From Paracoccaceae bacterium (GTDB lineage: Bacteria; Pseudomonadota; Alphaproteobacteria; Rhodobacterales; Rhodobacteraceae), in the NCBI GenBank assembly GCA_026982515.1, contig JALSGY010000131.1:1-24632 (forward strand): 24,632 bases of DNA. Direction: 5' to 3'. How positions within the stretch are numbered: the stretch's first letter is position 1; each line of letters begins with the position of its first letter. The translations under genes and the position numbers were made by a program. Positions 9,985-17,237 of the stretch are shown piece by piece. The notes beneath the pieces were generated by a model that had not been told where the DNA came from, ran no database searches, and worked only from the letters and a program-made list of their open reading frames with translations.

Positions 9985-10010
9985 GGCGGGGCTGTCGGCC
10001 CCGCCTTTTT
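9985..10010 (+). terminator. Rho-independent terminator after bioY
   Basis: Perfect 8-bp stem GGCGGGGC (9985-9992) and GCCCCGCC (9998-10005), 5-nt loop, then TTTTT (10006-10010), 27 bp past the bioY stop codon. Confidence 0.9.
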
Positions 10011-10066
10011 CGTGTCCGCTGTCCGGCCGGCCGGAAAATGCCTGCTGCCAGTGCCGCCGGATCATT

Positions 10067-10100
10067 GCCTCCGGCGGGGATATTTTCGAGGCATCGAAGG
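10067..10100 (+). repeat. Short intergenic repeat, copy C
   Basis: GCCTCCGGCGGGGATATTTT followed by CGAGGCATCGAAGG; nearly identical to copy B. It lies between the bioY terminator and the 3' end of the convergent methyltransferase gene. Confidence 0.65.
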
Positions 10101-10111
10101 GGGAGGGAGGT

Positions 10112-10732
10112 TCAGCGCCGCAGGGCCATGCCGCGGCTGTTGAAGCCCACCACCTTCGGGGTGCCCGGCAGGTAGTGCTGGTGAAGGCTGGCCAGCTCGA
10201 AACCGCTCTCGCGCAGCAGGGCCGGGACGTCACGGTTGAGCCGGCAGCCGCCGGCGATGCGCCGCCACAACGGCGTCAGCCGGTCCTGCCAGCGGGCAAT
10301 GCCCGGATCCGGAGCGCGGCCATGTTCGCTGAAGATCAGCCGCCCGCCGGGCCTGAGCACCCGGCGCATCTCGGCCAGGGCTTCGGGCAGGCGCTCTATG
10401 CTGCACATGGTGTAGGTAACGACAACGGTGTCCACCTCCCCGTCCTCGAGCGGAATTTCCTCGGCCCCGCCGCGAAGCGCCTCGAAGGTCATGCCCAGCC
10501 GCTCCGCCCGCCGCGTGGCCATGCGCATCAGTTCAGGCGAAGGCTCCAGCCCGAAAAGCGTGACAACACTGCCCCGATCGTAGTGATCCAGGTTCAGCCC
10601 GCTGCCGATGCCGATCTCCAGCACCCGGCCACCGGCCTGCGGCACCAGCTTCCGGCGCTGTTCGAGCACCGGCTTCACGGCGCAGGCCCTGTCGATCAGC
10701 CGGGGCACCACATGGCGGTCGTAAAATCCCAT
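10112..10732 (-). CDS. Class I SAM-dependent methyltransferase
   Basis: The product has 206 residues. The SAM-binding loop is VLEIGIGSGLN (37-47), followed by an acidic residue at the end of the second strand (GLEPSPELM), the block EDGEVDTVVVTYTMCSI and RVLRPGGRLIFSEHG, a UbiE/METTL7-like (Methyltransf_11) arrangement. The methyl acceptor is unknown; small molecules, lipids or quinones are all possible. The ATG is 3 bp past the stop codon of the hydrolase-OsmC gene, so the two are almost surely co-transcribed and perhaps translationally coupled. There is no signal peptide or membrane segment. Family call is firm, substrate unknown. Confidence 0.85.
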   Translation of the reverse strand: MGFYDRHVVPRLIDRACAVKPVLEQRRKLVPQAGGRVLEIGIGSGLNLDHYDRGSVVTLFGLEPSPELMRMATRRAERLGMTFEALRGGAEEIPLEDGEVDTVVVTYTMCSIERLPEALAEMRRVLRPGGRLIFSEHGRAPDPGIARWQDRLTPLWRRIAGGCRLNRDVPALLRESGFELASLHQHYLPGTPKVVGFNSRGMALRR

Positions 10733-10735
10733 CCC

Positions 10736-11977
10736 TCAGCCCTGCCCCTGCGCGGCCGCACCCTGCGGCGCCAGTTTCGTTTCCACCTGCGCGCCCTGCG
10801 TCAGGGTCCGGTGGACCGGGCATTTGTCGGCAATCTCCAGCAGGCGTCGGCGCTGCGCCTCGTCGAGATCTCCATCGAGCCGGATCAGCCGGGTGAAACG
10901 GTCCACCCCGGGGCCGGTGCCTTCCGCCGCGTCCCGGGCGTGTACCTTGGCATGAGTGACCTCGACGCTGACATGCTCCAGCGGCCAGCCCTTGCGGCGG
11001 GCATACATCCGGATGGTCATGGAGGTGCAGGCCCCCAGCCCGGCAGCCAGGAAGCCGTAGGGGGACATGCCGCGGTCGGTGCCGCCATAGGCTTCGGGCT
11101 CGTCGGCCAGCACGTGGTGGCGGGGCCCGGCGTTGACGTCCTGCAGGAACCCCTGCGGATCGGCCTCCGAGACGCGAACCACGCCCTCCGGTGCCCCCGG
11201 CGGCGGAGCGGGTGTGGAGATCCGGAGGTAGCGGCTGGCCCAGGCGGCGATCACCCCGGCGGCATACTCGGCATCCCCGGGGCGCGAGATCAGGTGATCG
11301 GCGTCGTCGAGGGTGACGAAGCTCTTGGGGTGTTTCGCGGCCAGGAAGATGCGGGTGGCGTTGTCGATGCCGACGATCTCGTCGCGCGGGGCATGCAGCA
11401 CCAGCAGGGCGCGCCCCAGCCCGGCGATGGCCGGGGCGAGGTTTTCGGCCGAGACCTCCTCGACGAACTTCCGCCCGACCCGGAAACGGCGCCCGCCGAG
11501 ATCGACCTCGGCCGAGCCGTCGGACTCGATACGCTGCAGGGCCGGGCCGAAACGGGCGGTGACATGGGCCGGATCGAACGGGGCGGCGATGGTCACCACG
11601 GCCCGGGCCGAGGGCATTTCGCCAGCCGCCCGCAGCACCGCTGCCCCGCCCAGCGAGTGGCCGATCAGCAGTCCCGGCGCCATCCTGCGACCCTCCAGGT
11701 AGCGGGCCGCGGCGATCAGATCGGCAACATTGGAAGAAAAGCCGGTGTTGGCGAATTCGCCGCCGGAATGGCCCAGCCCGGTGAAATCGAAGCGCAGCAC
11801 CGCGATACCCATCGCGGCCAGCCGTGCGGCGATGCGCCGGGCGGCGGGGATGTCCTTGGAGCAGGTAAAGCAGTGCGCAAAAAGCGCAGTGGCCAGGCGC
11901 GGGCCGTCCGGCTGGTCGAGCCGGGCGGAAAGCGCGCTGCCGTCATGCCCGGCGAAGGTGATGCGTTCGGTCTTCAT
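10736..11977 (-). CDS. Alpha/beta hydrolase-OsmC fusion protein
   Basis: The product has 413 residues and two domains. Residues 1-250 form an alpha/beta hydrolase: FDFTGLGHSGG (63-73), nucleophile Ser108 in GHSLGG (106-111), Asp199 in HAPRDEIVG and His228 in DDADHL. Residues 265-405 form an OsmC/Ohr-like domain with the two redox cysteines, Cys317 in LGACTSMT and Cys386 in DKCPVHRTL; such cysteines reduce organic hydroperoxides. A short Pro-rich linker (256-263) joins the domains. This fusion is known as a bifunctional alpha/beta hydrolase/OsmC protein. The ATG at 11977 has AGGAG at the right spacing; longer starts lack one. Probable role: handling of esters and peroxides. It forms an operon with the methyltransferase. 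Confidence 0.9.
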   Translation of the reverse strand: MKTERITFAGHDGSALSARLDQPDGPRLATALFAHCFTCSKDIPAARRIAARLAAMGIAVLRFDFTGLGHSGGEFANTGFSSNVADLIAAARYLEGRRMAPGLLIGHSLGGAAVLRAAGEMPSARAVVTIAAPFDPAHVTARFGPALQRIESDGSAEVDLGGRRFRVGRKFVEEVSAENLAPAIAGLGRALLVLHAPRDEIVGIDNATRIFLAAKHPKSFVTLDDADHLISRPGDAEYAAGVIAAWASRYLRISTPAPPPGAPEGVVRVSEADPQGFLQDVNAGPRHHVLADEPEAYGGTDRGMSPYGFLAAGLGACTSMTIRMYARRKGWPLEHVSVEVTHAKVHARDAAEGTGPGVDRFTRLIRLDGDLDEAQRRRLLEIADKCPVHRTLTQGAQVETKLAPQGAAAQGQG

Positions 11978-12100
11978 GGGCGATCTCCTTGCCATGACAA
12001 GGTGGTGTCCGCCGGCCCCGCTGGCAAGCACAAGCGGCAGAGCGTCACCTCGGGGCGAAGCGATGTGGCCCGGATGCGCCGGCGCGTGCCCGGGCAGGGC

Positions 12101-13081
12101 TTAGCGGGGCGGCTGTGCCTGTCCGGCCGGGGGCGGGGCGGGCAGGAGGGCGGCCAGCCTGTCGGCGCCGGGCGAAAGGCCGCGGGCGCCGAGCAGCAGG
12201 GCGGTGGCCACCACGGTACCGGCCAGCAGGGTGCTGCGCAGGGCCGGCACAGCGAGGCGCGCGGCTGCGGCCATGCGGGCCGGGGCTTCGGGGCGGGCCT
12301 GTTCGGGGGTGAGTTCATGGCAGCCTTGTGGCCAGCCGGGGCGGGGGGCGCGGTAGCGCACCACGAGCATCTCGCCGCCCCTGGGCCCGAAGCGGTGGCC
12401 GTCCGGAACCGGCGCGCCGTGTTCGATGGTGTGGCGCAGGAAGGAGAGCGCGGCGGCGTGCATCTCTTCGCCCGGGCGGTGGCCGGCGCGGAGCAGCACC
12501 GGGCGATCGAGGAGCCCGGTGGCATCCTCCAGCCGCAACCCGGCGCTGCCCGCGGAGCCGGGCAGCAGCCGCGCCCGGGCCAGCAGCGCCCAGGGCAGGG
12601 GCTCATGGGCCAGTTCCAGATATTGCGCCCCGGTCAGCAGCTGGTTGGACAGCCGCCAGTGCACCGCCCGGGGGGCGTGCCGGCGGGTGAGCGCCGTAGC
12701 GGCGGCATGGGCCGCCCGCAGCGCGGCGAGTGTCGTTTCACGGCGGCTCATCTGCGCGCCCTTGCCCGCCCGGGGGATGAGCGTCAGCATCATGTGGCGG
12801 CGGTGGCACAGCACGATGTCGGCCAGCAGGCCCGTCTGGGGGCGTGAGATCGGGGAGCCGAGGGCATGGGCGAAGCTCTCTGCGGGCAGGGGCAGGTGGT
12901 GCAGGGAAAGGTGCAGATCCATGGCCGGGCCGGTGAGGCGGATCTCCTCCCTGACGGCCTTTTCGCAAGGCGAGAGAGCCACGCCCGCCGCTTCGAGATG
13001 CGCGCTCAGGTCGGCGGCGCAACCGTCGAGTTTCGGCGCCTGCGCGCCGGCAAGCAGAAAGGCGATTTCGATCGGCTTCAT
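12101..13081 (-). CDS. Uncharacterised protein with C-terminal membrane anchor
   Basis: The product has 326 residues and I do not recognise it with certainty. It opens with a beta-like segment MKPIEIAFLLAG and has an Ala/Arg/His-rich helical middle. Around residues 198-245 a stretch reads GHRPGEEMHAAAL, then HGAPVPDGHRFGPRGGEML, which faintly resembles DUF4261-type proteins. One hydrophobic segment (about 283-299) lies near the C-terminus, followed by a Pro/Ala-rich tail, so it is probably a tail-anchored membrane protein with the N-terminal domain in the cytosol. The ATG at 13081 was chosen because the upstream extension is Arg/Ser/Pro-rich and looks non-coding; the ribosome-binding site is poor. 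Codon use looks like that of its neighbours. It is divergent from the small gene at 13210. Confidence 0.7.
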   Translation of the reverse strand: MKPIEIAFLLAGAQAPKLDGCAADLSAHLEAAGVALSPCEKAVREEIRLTGPAMDLHLSLHHLPLPAESFAHALGSPISRPQTGLLADIVLCHRRHMMLTLIPRAGKGAQMSRRETTLAALRAAHAAATALTRRHAPRAVHWRLSNQLLTGAQYLELAHEPLPWALLARARLLPGSAGSAGLRLEDATGLLDRPVLLRAGHRPGEEMHAAALSFLRHTIEHGAPVPDGHRFGPRGGEMLVVRYRAPRPGWPQGCHELTPEQARPEAPARMAAAARLAVPALRSTLLAGTVVATALLLGARGLSPGADRLAALLPAPPPAGQAQPPR

Positions 13082-13209
13082 GGGGCACCCATGTGCAACT
13101 TCGCGCCACCGGCCCAGTCTGGGTGGCGATTGGGGCGATTTTGCGTCATGATCGGCATGAAATCTGGCACGGGCAAAATGCTGCCGCCTGTGCCGCCTGG
13201 CCGGAGACG

Positions 13210-13581
13210 ATGCCACCGATGGCAAACAGGATCACATTGGCCACCGCCGCCGCCGCGCTGATTGTTATCGCGGGCGGCTATTACCTGCTGCGCGATCCCG
13301 GCGATCCGGCGCGGATCAGGCTGATGGAGATCACATTTGCCAACAATTCCGCGGCGCCGCTGGCGGTGGTGGAATATTCACCTGCCGGGCAGGGCGCCTG
13401 GCAGGCGGCGGCAATGCCCGAGGGCGGGCTTGGCCCCGGTGAGACGATTGTCCTGCTGCTGCCCGATGGCGCGGCGGTCTGCGATTACGATCTGCGGATC
13501 ACCGGTGCGGATGGCGCGGTTGCCCTGCGTCCGGGGGTGAACCTGTGCGCGGTCGCCTTCTATCACTTCCGCGATGAGTGA
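13210..13581 (+). CDS. Small membrane-anchored or secreted protein, unknown function
   Basis: The product has 123 residues. A hydrophobic segment at residues 9-27 acts as signal peptide or N-terminal anchor. The rest looks like one small beta domain: ITFANNSAAPLAVVEYSPAG (41-60), W64, then GLGPGETIVLLLPDG (73-87), CDYDLRITGADG (91-102) and VNLCAVAFYHF (110-120). The pattern N-N/T, S-P-A-G, W, C-x-Y-D-L-R and N-L-C resembles small periplasmic proteins seen across Proteobacteria; Cys91 and Cys113 could form a disulfide. The start is uncertain: ATG at 13210 has GGAG only 3 bp upstream, ATG at 13219 has it 12 bp upstream. No function can be assigned. It converges on glnA with a shared terminator. 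Confidence 0.7.
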   Translation: MPPMANRITLATAAAALIVIAGGYYLLRDPGDPARIRLMEITFANNSAAPLAVVEYSPAGQGAWQAAAMPEGGLGPGETIVLLLPDGAAVCDYDLRITGADGAVALRPGVNLCAVAFYHFRDE

Positions 13582-13605
13582 CGGCCGCGGGCGGGGGCGG
13601 CATGA

Positions 13606-13631
13606 AAAGGGGCGCCGCGGGGCGCCCCTTT
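13606..13631. terminator. Bidirectional terminator between the small gene and glnA
   Basis: Perfect 11-bp stem AAAGGGGCGCC (13606-13616) and GGCGCCCCTTT (13621-13631) with a GCGG loop, midway between two convergent genes. T residues follow on both strands. Confidence 0.85.
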
Positions 13632-13650
13632 CCCTTTTCCATCAGCCGCT

Positions 13651-15057
13651 TCAGCAGCTGTAGTACAACTTGAATTCCACCGGGTGCGGGGTGTGTTCGA
13701 AGGCGTAGACCTCCTCCCACTTCAGTTCCAGGTAGCCCTCGATCTGGCCCTTGGTGAAGACATCGCCGGCGAGCAGGAACTCGTGATCGGCCTCCAGGCT
13801 TTCCAGTGCCTCGCGCAGGGACGCGCAGACGGTGGGGATGGCGGCCACTTCCTCGGGCGGCAGATCGTAGAGATCCTTGTCGGAGGACGGGCCCGGGTCG
13901 ATCTTGTTGCGGATCCCGTCGAGGCCGGCCATCAGCAGCGCCGAGAAGGCCAGGTAGGGGTTGGCCGAGGGGTCGGGGAAGCGGGCCTCGACGCGCTTGG
14001 CCTTGGGGCTTTCGGCCCAGGGGATGCGCACGCAGCCCGAGCGGTTGCGGGCCGAGTAGGCGCGCAGAACCGGGGCCTCGAAGCCGGGGATCAGTCGCTT
14101 GTAGCTGTTGGTCGAGGGGTTGGTGAAGGCGTTCAGCGTCTTGGCGTGCTTGAGGATGCCGCCGATGAACCACAGCGCTTCCTGGGAAAGATCGGCATAC
14201 TTGTCGCCGGCGAACAGCGGCTTGCCGTCCTTCCAGATCGACATGTTCACGTGCATCCCCGTTCCGTTGTCACCGGCCACCGGCTTGGGCATGAAGGTGG
14301 CGGACTTGCCGTAGGCCTGAGCCACGTTGTGGATGACGTACTTGTATTTCTGCAGCTCGTCGCCCTGCCGGGTGAGGCTGTCGAAGATCAGGCCCAGCTC
14401 GTGCTGGCACGAGGCCACCTCGTGGTGGTGCTTGTCCACCTTCATGCCCATCCGCTTCATGGTGGAGAGCATCTCCGAGCGGATGTCCTGGCCGTCGTCG
14501 ATCGGGTTGACCGGGAAGTAGCCGCCCTTGATGCCGGGGCGGTGGCCGGTGTTGCCCATCTCGTATTCGGTGTCGGTGTTCCAGGAGGCGTCGATGGCGT
14601 CCACCTCGTAGGAAACCTTGTTCATCTCGACCGCGAATCGCACGTCATCGAACAGGAAGAACTCGGCCTCGGGGCCGAAATAGGCGACATCGCCGATGCC
14701 CGAGCTCTTCAGATAGGCCTCGGCCTTCTCGGCGGTGCCGCGCGGGTCGCGCTCGTAATGCTCGCCGGTGTCGGGTTCGACCACCGAGCAGTGCAGGCAC
14801 AGGGTCTTCTCGGCGTAGAACGGATCGAGATAGGCGCTGTCGGTGTCGGGCATCAGTTTCATGTCGGACTGGTCGATGGACTTCCAGCCGGCAATGGAGG
14901 AGCCGTCGAACATGAAGCCTTCCTCGAGGAAGTCCTCGTCCACCTGATCCGCCATCACCGTGACGTGCTGCAGCTTGCCGCGCGGGTCGGTGAAACGGAT
15001 GTCGACATAGGCGACATCTTCGTCCTTGATGGTCTTGAGAACGTCTTTCTTGCTCAT
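13651..15057 (-). CDS. glnA: Glutamine synthetase type I
   Basis: This 468-residue protein joins ammonia to glutamate using ATP, the main entry of nitrogen into metabolism, as a cytosolic dodecamer. It is a GSI-beta enzyme: the adenylylation tyrosine falls at Tyr397 in KDLYDLPPEE, as in E. coli. Other marks are FDGSSIAGW (50-58), the metal-binding GPEAEFFLF (128-136), HHHEVASCQHELG (210-222), KPVAGDNGTGMHVN (258-271) and the flap Glu327 in IPGFEAP. The ATG at 15057 gives the canonical N-terminus; the upstream reading frame overlaps glnB and is not coding. It follows glnB by 64 bp and should be regulated by NtrC plus adenylylation by GlnE, the latter being inferred from Tyr397. Confidence 0.98.
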   Translation of the reverse strand: MSKKDVLKTIKDEDVAYVDIRFTDPRGKLQHVTVMADQVDEDFLEEGFMFDGSSIAGWKSIDQSDMKLMPDTDSAYLDPFYAEKTLCLHCSVVEPDTGEHYERDPRGTAEKAEAYLKSSGIGDVAYFGPEAEFFLFDDVRFAVEMNKVSYEVDAIDASWNTDTEYEMGNTGHRPGIKGGYFPVNPIDDGQDIRSEMLSTMKRMGMKVDKHHHEVASCQHELGLIFDSLTRQGDELQKYKYVIHNVAQAYGKSATFMPKPVAGDNGTGMHVNMSIWKDGKPLFAGDKYADLSQEALWFIGGILKHAKTLNAFTNPSTNSYKRLIPGFEAPVLRAYSARNRSGCVRIPWAESPKAKRVEARFPDPSANPYLAFSALLMAGLDGIRNKIDPGPSSDKDLYDLPPEEVAAIPTVCASLREALESLEADHEFLLAGDVFTKGQIEGYLELKWEEVYAFEHTPHPVEFKLYYSC

Positions 15058-15121
15058 GGTCTGACCTGATCCTTCGTTCTGGAGTAAAGGGGGCAAGAGG
15101 CGGTGCCGCTTGCGGTGAGGG

Positions 15122-15460
15122 TCACAGCGCGTCTTCGCCCGATTCGCCGGTGCGAATGCGGATCGCCTGTTCGATGGTGGAGACGAAGATCTTGCCGTCG
15201 CCGATCTTGTCGGTCTTGGCGGCGGCGATGATCGCCTCGATGGCGCTGTCCACCTGATCATCGGACAGCACCACCTCGATCTTCACCTTGGGCAGGAAAT
15301 CGACGACGTATTCGGCGCCGCGGTAAAGCTCGGTGTGGCCCTTCTGCCGGCCGAAACCCTTGACCTCGATGACGCTCAGCCCCTGGACGCCCACCTCCTG
15401 CAGGGCCTCCTTCACTTCGTCCAGCTTGAACGGCTTGATGATGGCTTCGATCTTCTTCAT
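15122..15460 (-). CDS. glnB: Nitrogen regulatory protein P-II
   Basis: The 112-residue PII trimer senses 2-oxoglutarate, ATP/ADP and, through uridylylation, glutamine. It controls GlnE, NtrB and other targets. The T-loop carries Tyr51 in ELYRGAEYVVDF, the site modified by GlnD, and GFGRQKGHTELY (35-46) precedes it. The B-loop region TDKIGDGKIF (83-92) and the C-terminal RIRTGE are standard. The start has GGGAG 9 bp upstream. It is the first gene of a glnB-glnA operon, as is usual in alphaproteobacteria, which favours the symbol glnB over glnK (normally linked to amtB). No amtB is nearby. A 7-bp inverted repeat lies just upstream of the ribosome-binding site. Confidence 0.97.
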   Translation of the reverse strand: MKKIEAIIKPFKLDEVKEALQEVGVQGLSVIEVKGFGRQKGHTELYRGAEYVVDFLPKVKIEVVLSDDQVDSAIEAIIAAAKTDKIGDGKIFVSTIEQAIRIRTGESGEDAL

Positions 15461-15480
15461 GCGGGTCGACTCCCTGAATG

Positions 15481-15502
15481 GTGTTCACCGGGTTCTGAAC
15501 AC
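15481..15502. promoter_or_regulatory. Perfect inverted repeat upstream of glnB, candidate operator
   Basis: GTGTTCA (15481-15487) and TGAACAC (15496-15502) are exact inverted repeats separated by 8 bp, located 20-42 bp before the glnB start codon. The layout fits a dimeric regulator site overlapping the promoter, or a small leader hairpin. It does not match the usual NtrC half-sites (TGCAC / GTGCA) exactly, so no regulator is assigned. Confidence 0.4.
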
Positions 15503-15577
15503 TTCTGTCTGACGGCCACAATTCGCTATGGTGGCGCACGCGGACCGGTTCGGCCGATTCACTGCGGTCTGCCTAAT

Positions 15578-15589
15578 TTTTGTGCAAAA
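15578..15589. promoter_or_regulatory. TTTTGTGCAAAA sequence between glnB and nnrE, possible NtrC half-site
   Basis: TTTTG and CAAAA arms around TG, about 120 bp upstream of glnB. Read on the minus strand it begins TTTTGCAC, like one half of an NtrC site. The other half is not clear, so this is only a weak candidate. Confidence 0.2.
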
Positions 15590-15630
15590 CGCCGCCACGG
15601 CGGGCAGTTTGAAAACATTCGGAGGAGGCA

Positions 15631-16344
15631 ATGGGCGAAATCCTGACCGCCGCGCAGATGCGCGCCGTCGAGCAGGCCGCGATCGCAAGCGGCGAGGTGA
15701 CGGGGCTGGAGCTGATGGAGCGCGCCGGGCGCGGGGTGGTCGAGGCGATTCTCGGCGAGTGGCCCGATCTGGCTGCGGGGGCGCACCGGGCGATGGTGCT
15801 GTGCGGGCCGGGCAACAATGGCGGCGACGGCTTCGTGGTGGCGCGGCTGCTTGCGGCGCGCGGCTGGGAGGTGACGGCATATCTCTGCGGAGATGCCGAG
15901 AGGCTGCCCCCGGATGCAAGGACCAACTGCGAACGCTGGCGGCGGATGGGCGAGCTGCTGCCCGCCTGCGACGGGGGCGCGCCCGCGCCGGGGCGCGCGG
16001 AGGTGGAGGTGATGATCGATGCGGTCTTCGGCACCGGCCTTGCGCGGGCGGTGGACGACCCCTGCCTGTGGGACTGGTTTCAGCTGATCGACAAGGCGCT
16101 GGAGGCCGGCCGTCCCCGCACCGTGGCGGTGGACATCCCCTCGGGGCTGAGTGCCGATACCGGCGAGGTGATCGGCGGCGCGCCCGCCCACGGGCGGCGC
16201 GCCCCGCGGGTGATGCTGACGGTGACGTTTCATGCCGCCAAGCGCGGGCACTTTGAGGGCGAGGGGCCAGCCCATTGCGGGCGGGTGGTGATTCATGACA
16301 TCGGCATCGGCAGATGGGCCGGTGCGGCCGAGGGGCGGTCATGA
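15631..16344 (+). CDS. nnrE: NAD(P)H-hydrate epimerase
   Basis: The product has 237 residues and matches the YjeF N-terminal domain. It interconverts the R and S forms of hydrated NAD(P)H so that the dehydratase can repair them. The fold's signature GPGNNGGDG is at 59-67; MIDAVFGTGL (128-137), with the catalytic-type Asp130, and VDIPSGLSADTG (167-178) follow, then VTFHAAKRGH (198-207). GGAGGAGG at 15621-15628 precedes the ATG. In most relatives this domain is fused to the dehydratase; here it ends in a TGA that overlaps the dehydratase start by the ATGA sequence. It is divergent from glnB. Confidence 0.92.
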   Translation: MGEILTAAQMRAVEQAAIASGEVTGLELMERAGRGVVEAILGEWPDLAAGAHRAMVLCGPGNNGGDGFVVARLLAARGWEVTAYLCGDAERLPPDARTNCERWRRMGELLPACDGGAPAPGRAEVEVMIDAVFGTGLARAVDDPCLWDWFQLIDKALEAGRPRTVAVDIPSGLSADTGEVIGGAPAHGRRAPRVMLTVTFHAAKRGHFEGEGPAHCGRVVIHDIGIGRWAGAAEGRS

Positions 16345-17237
16345 GCGCGCGCGCACCCCGGGTGCCGGAGGGCGGGCCGGCGCTGGTGCAGGCGCTGGGC
16401 AAGCGGGGCGAGGGGCACAAGTACGGCCACGGCCACGCGCTGATTCTCTCCGGCGGCCCGGGGCGCGGCGGGGCGGCGCGGCTGGCGGCGCGCGGGGCGC
16501 TGCGCATCGGGGCGGGGCTGGTGACGGTGGGCTGCCCGCCCGAGGCGCTGGCCGAGAACGCCGCGCAGCTGAACGCGGTCATGTTGCGGGCGATCGCGGG
16601 CGGGGTGGAACTGGCGCAGGTTCTGGAAGACACGCGCATCAACGCGCTGTGCCTGGGGCCGGGGCTGGGCATTGAACGGGCGCGGGACCTGGTGCCGGTG
16701 GTGCTGGGGCGCCCGGCGGGGCGGGCGCGGGCGGCGGTGATCGATGCCGATGCGATCACCGCTTTCGCCGAGGCCCCCGAGCGGCTTTTTCCCATGCTGG
16801 ACGAGAGATGCATTCTTACGCCCCACAGCGGCGAATTCGCCCGCCTCTTTCCCGATCTTGCGCAGGGGCTGGATGCCCCGGCCGGCGAGGGGGATGGGTT
16901 CTCCCTTCGGGCCGAGGCCACCCGCAAGGCCGCGGCGCGGGCGGGCTGCGTGGTGCTGCTCAAGGGGGCCCGGACGGTAATCGCGGCCCCAGACGGGCGC
17001 TGTTCGCTGAATGCGGCGGTTGGCGAGCGCGCCGCCCCGTGGCTGGCCACGGCGGGTTCGGGCGATGTGCTGGCGGGCTTCGTGACGGGGCTGCTTGCGC
17101 GCGGCTTCGCCCCCATGCAGGCCGCCGAGGCCGCCGCCTGGCTGCACGTGGAATGCGCGCGGAAATTCGGCCCCGGGCTGATCGCCGAGGACCTGCCCGA
17201 GCAGTTGCCGGCAGTGTTCCGGGACATGGGGATCTAG
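16341..17237 (+). CDS. nnrD: ADP-dependent NAD(P)H-hydrate dehydratase
   Basis: The product has 298 residues and matches the YjeF C-terminal (ribokinase-like) domain. It dehydrates S-NAD(P)HX using ADP (or ATP in some families) and so restores NAD(P)H. Visible marks: HKYGHGHALILSGGPGRGGA (26-45), LCLGPGLG (103-110), ILTPHSGEFARLF (158-170), VVLLKGARTVIAAPDG (204-219) and the nucleotide-binding TAGSGDVLAGFVTG (237-250) with catalytic Asp242. The start ATG at 16341 overlaps the epimerase stop. A longer start at 16314 is possible but runs through Gly/Arg-rich non-conserved residues. The stop TAG (17235-17237) coincides with the left edge of an IS630 element. Confidence 0.92.
   Translation: MSARAPRVPEGGPALVQALGKRGEGHKYGHGHALILSGGPGRGGAARLAARGALRIGAGLVTVGCPPEALAENAAQLNAVMLRAIAGGVELAQVLEDTRINALCLGPGLGIERARDLVPVVLGRPAGRARAAVIDADAITAFAEAPERLFPMLDERCILTPHSGEFARLFPDLAQGLDAPAGEGDGFSLRAEATRKAAARAGCVVLLKGARTVIAAPDGRCSLNAAVGERAAPWLATAGSGDVLAGFVTGLLARGFAPMQAAEAAAWLHVECARKFGPGLIAEDLPEQLPAVFRDMGI

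Noticed and set aside
10175..12847. An 890-codon plus-strand open frame over the methyltransferase and hydrolase genes
   Set aside because: Antisense shadow of the real genes, with low-complexity Gly/Ala/Gln/His composition.
13684..15069. A 461-codon plus-strand open frame over glnA
   Set aside because: Antisense to glutamine synthetase; no domain, no sensible start signals.
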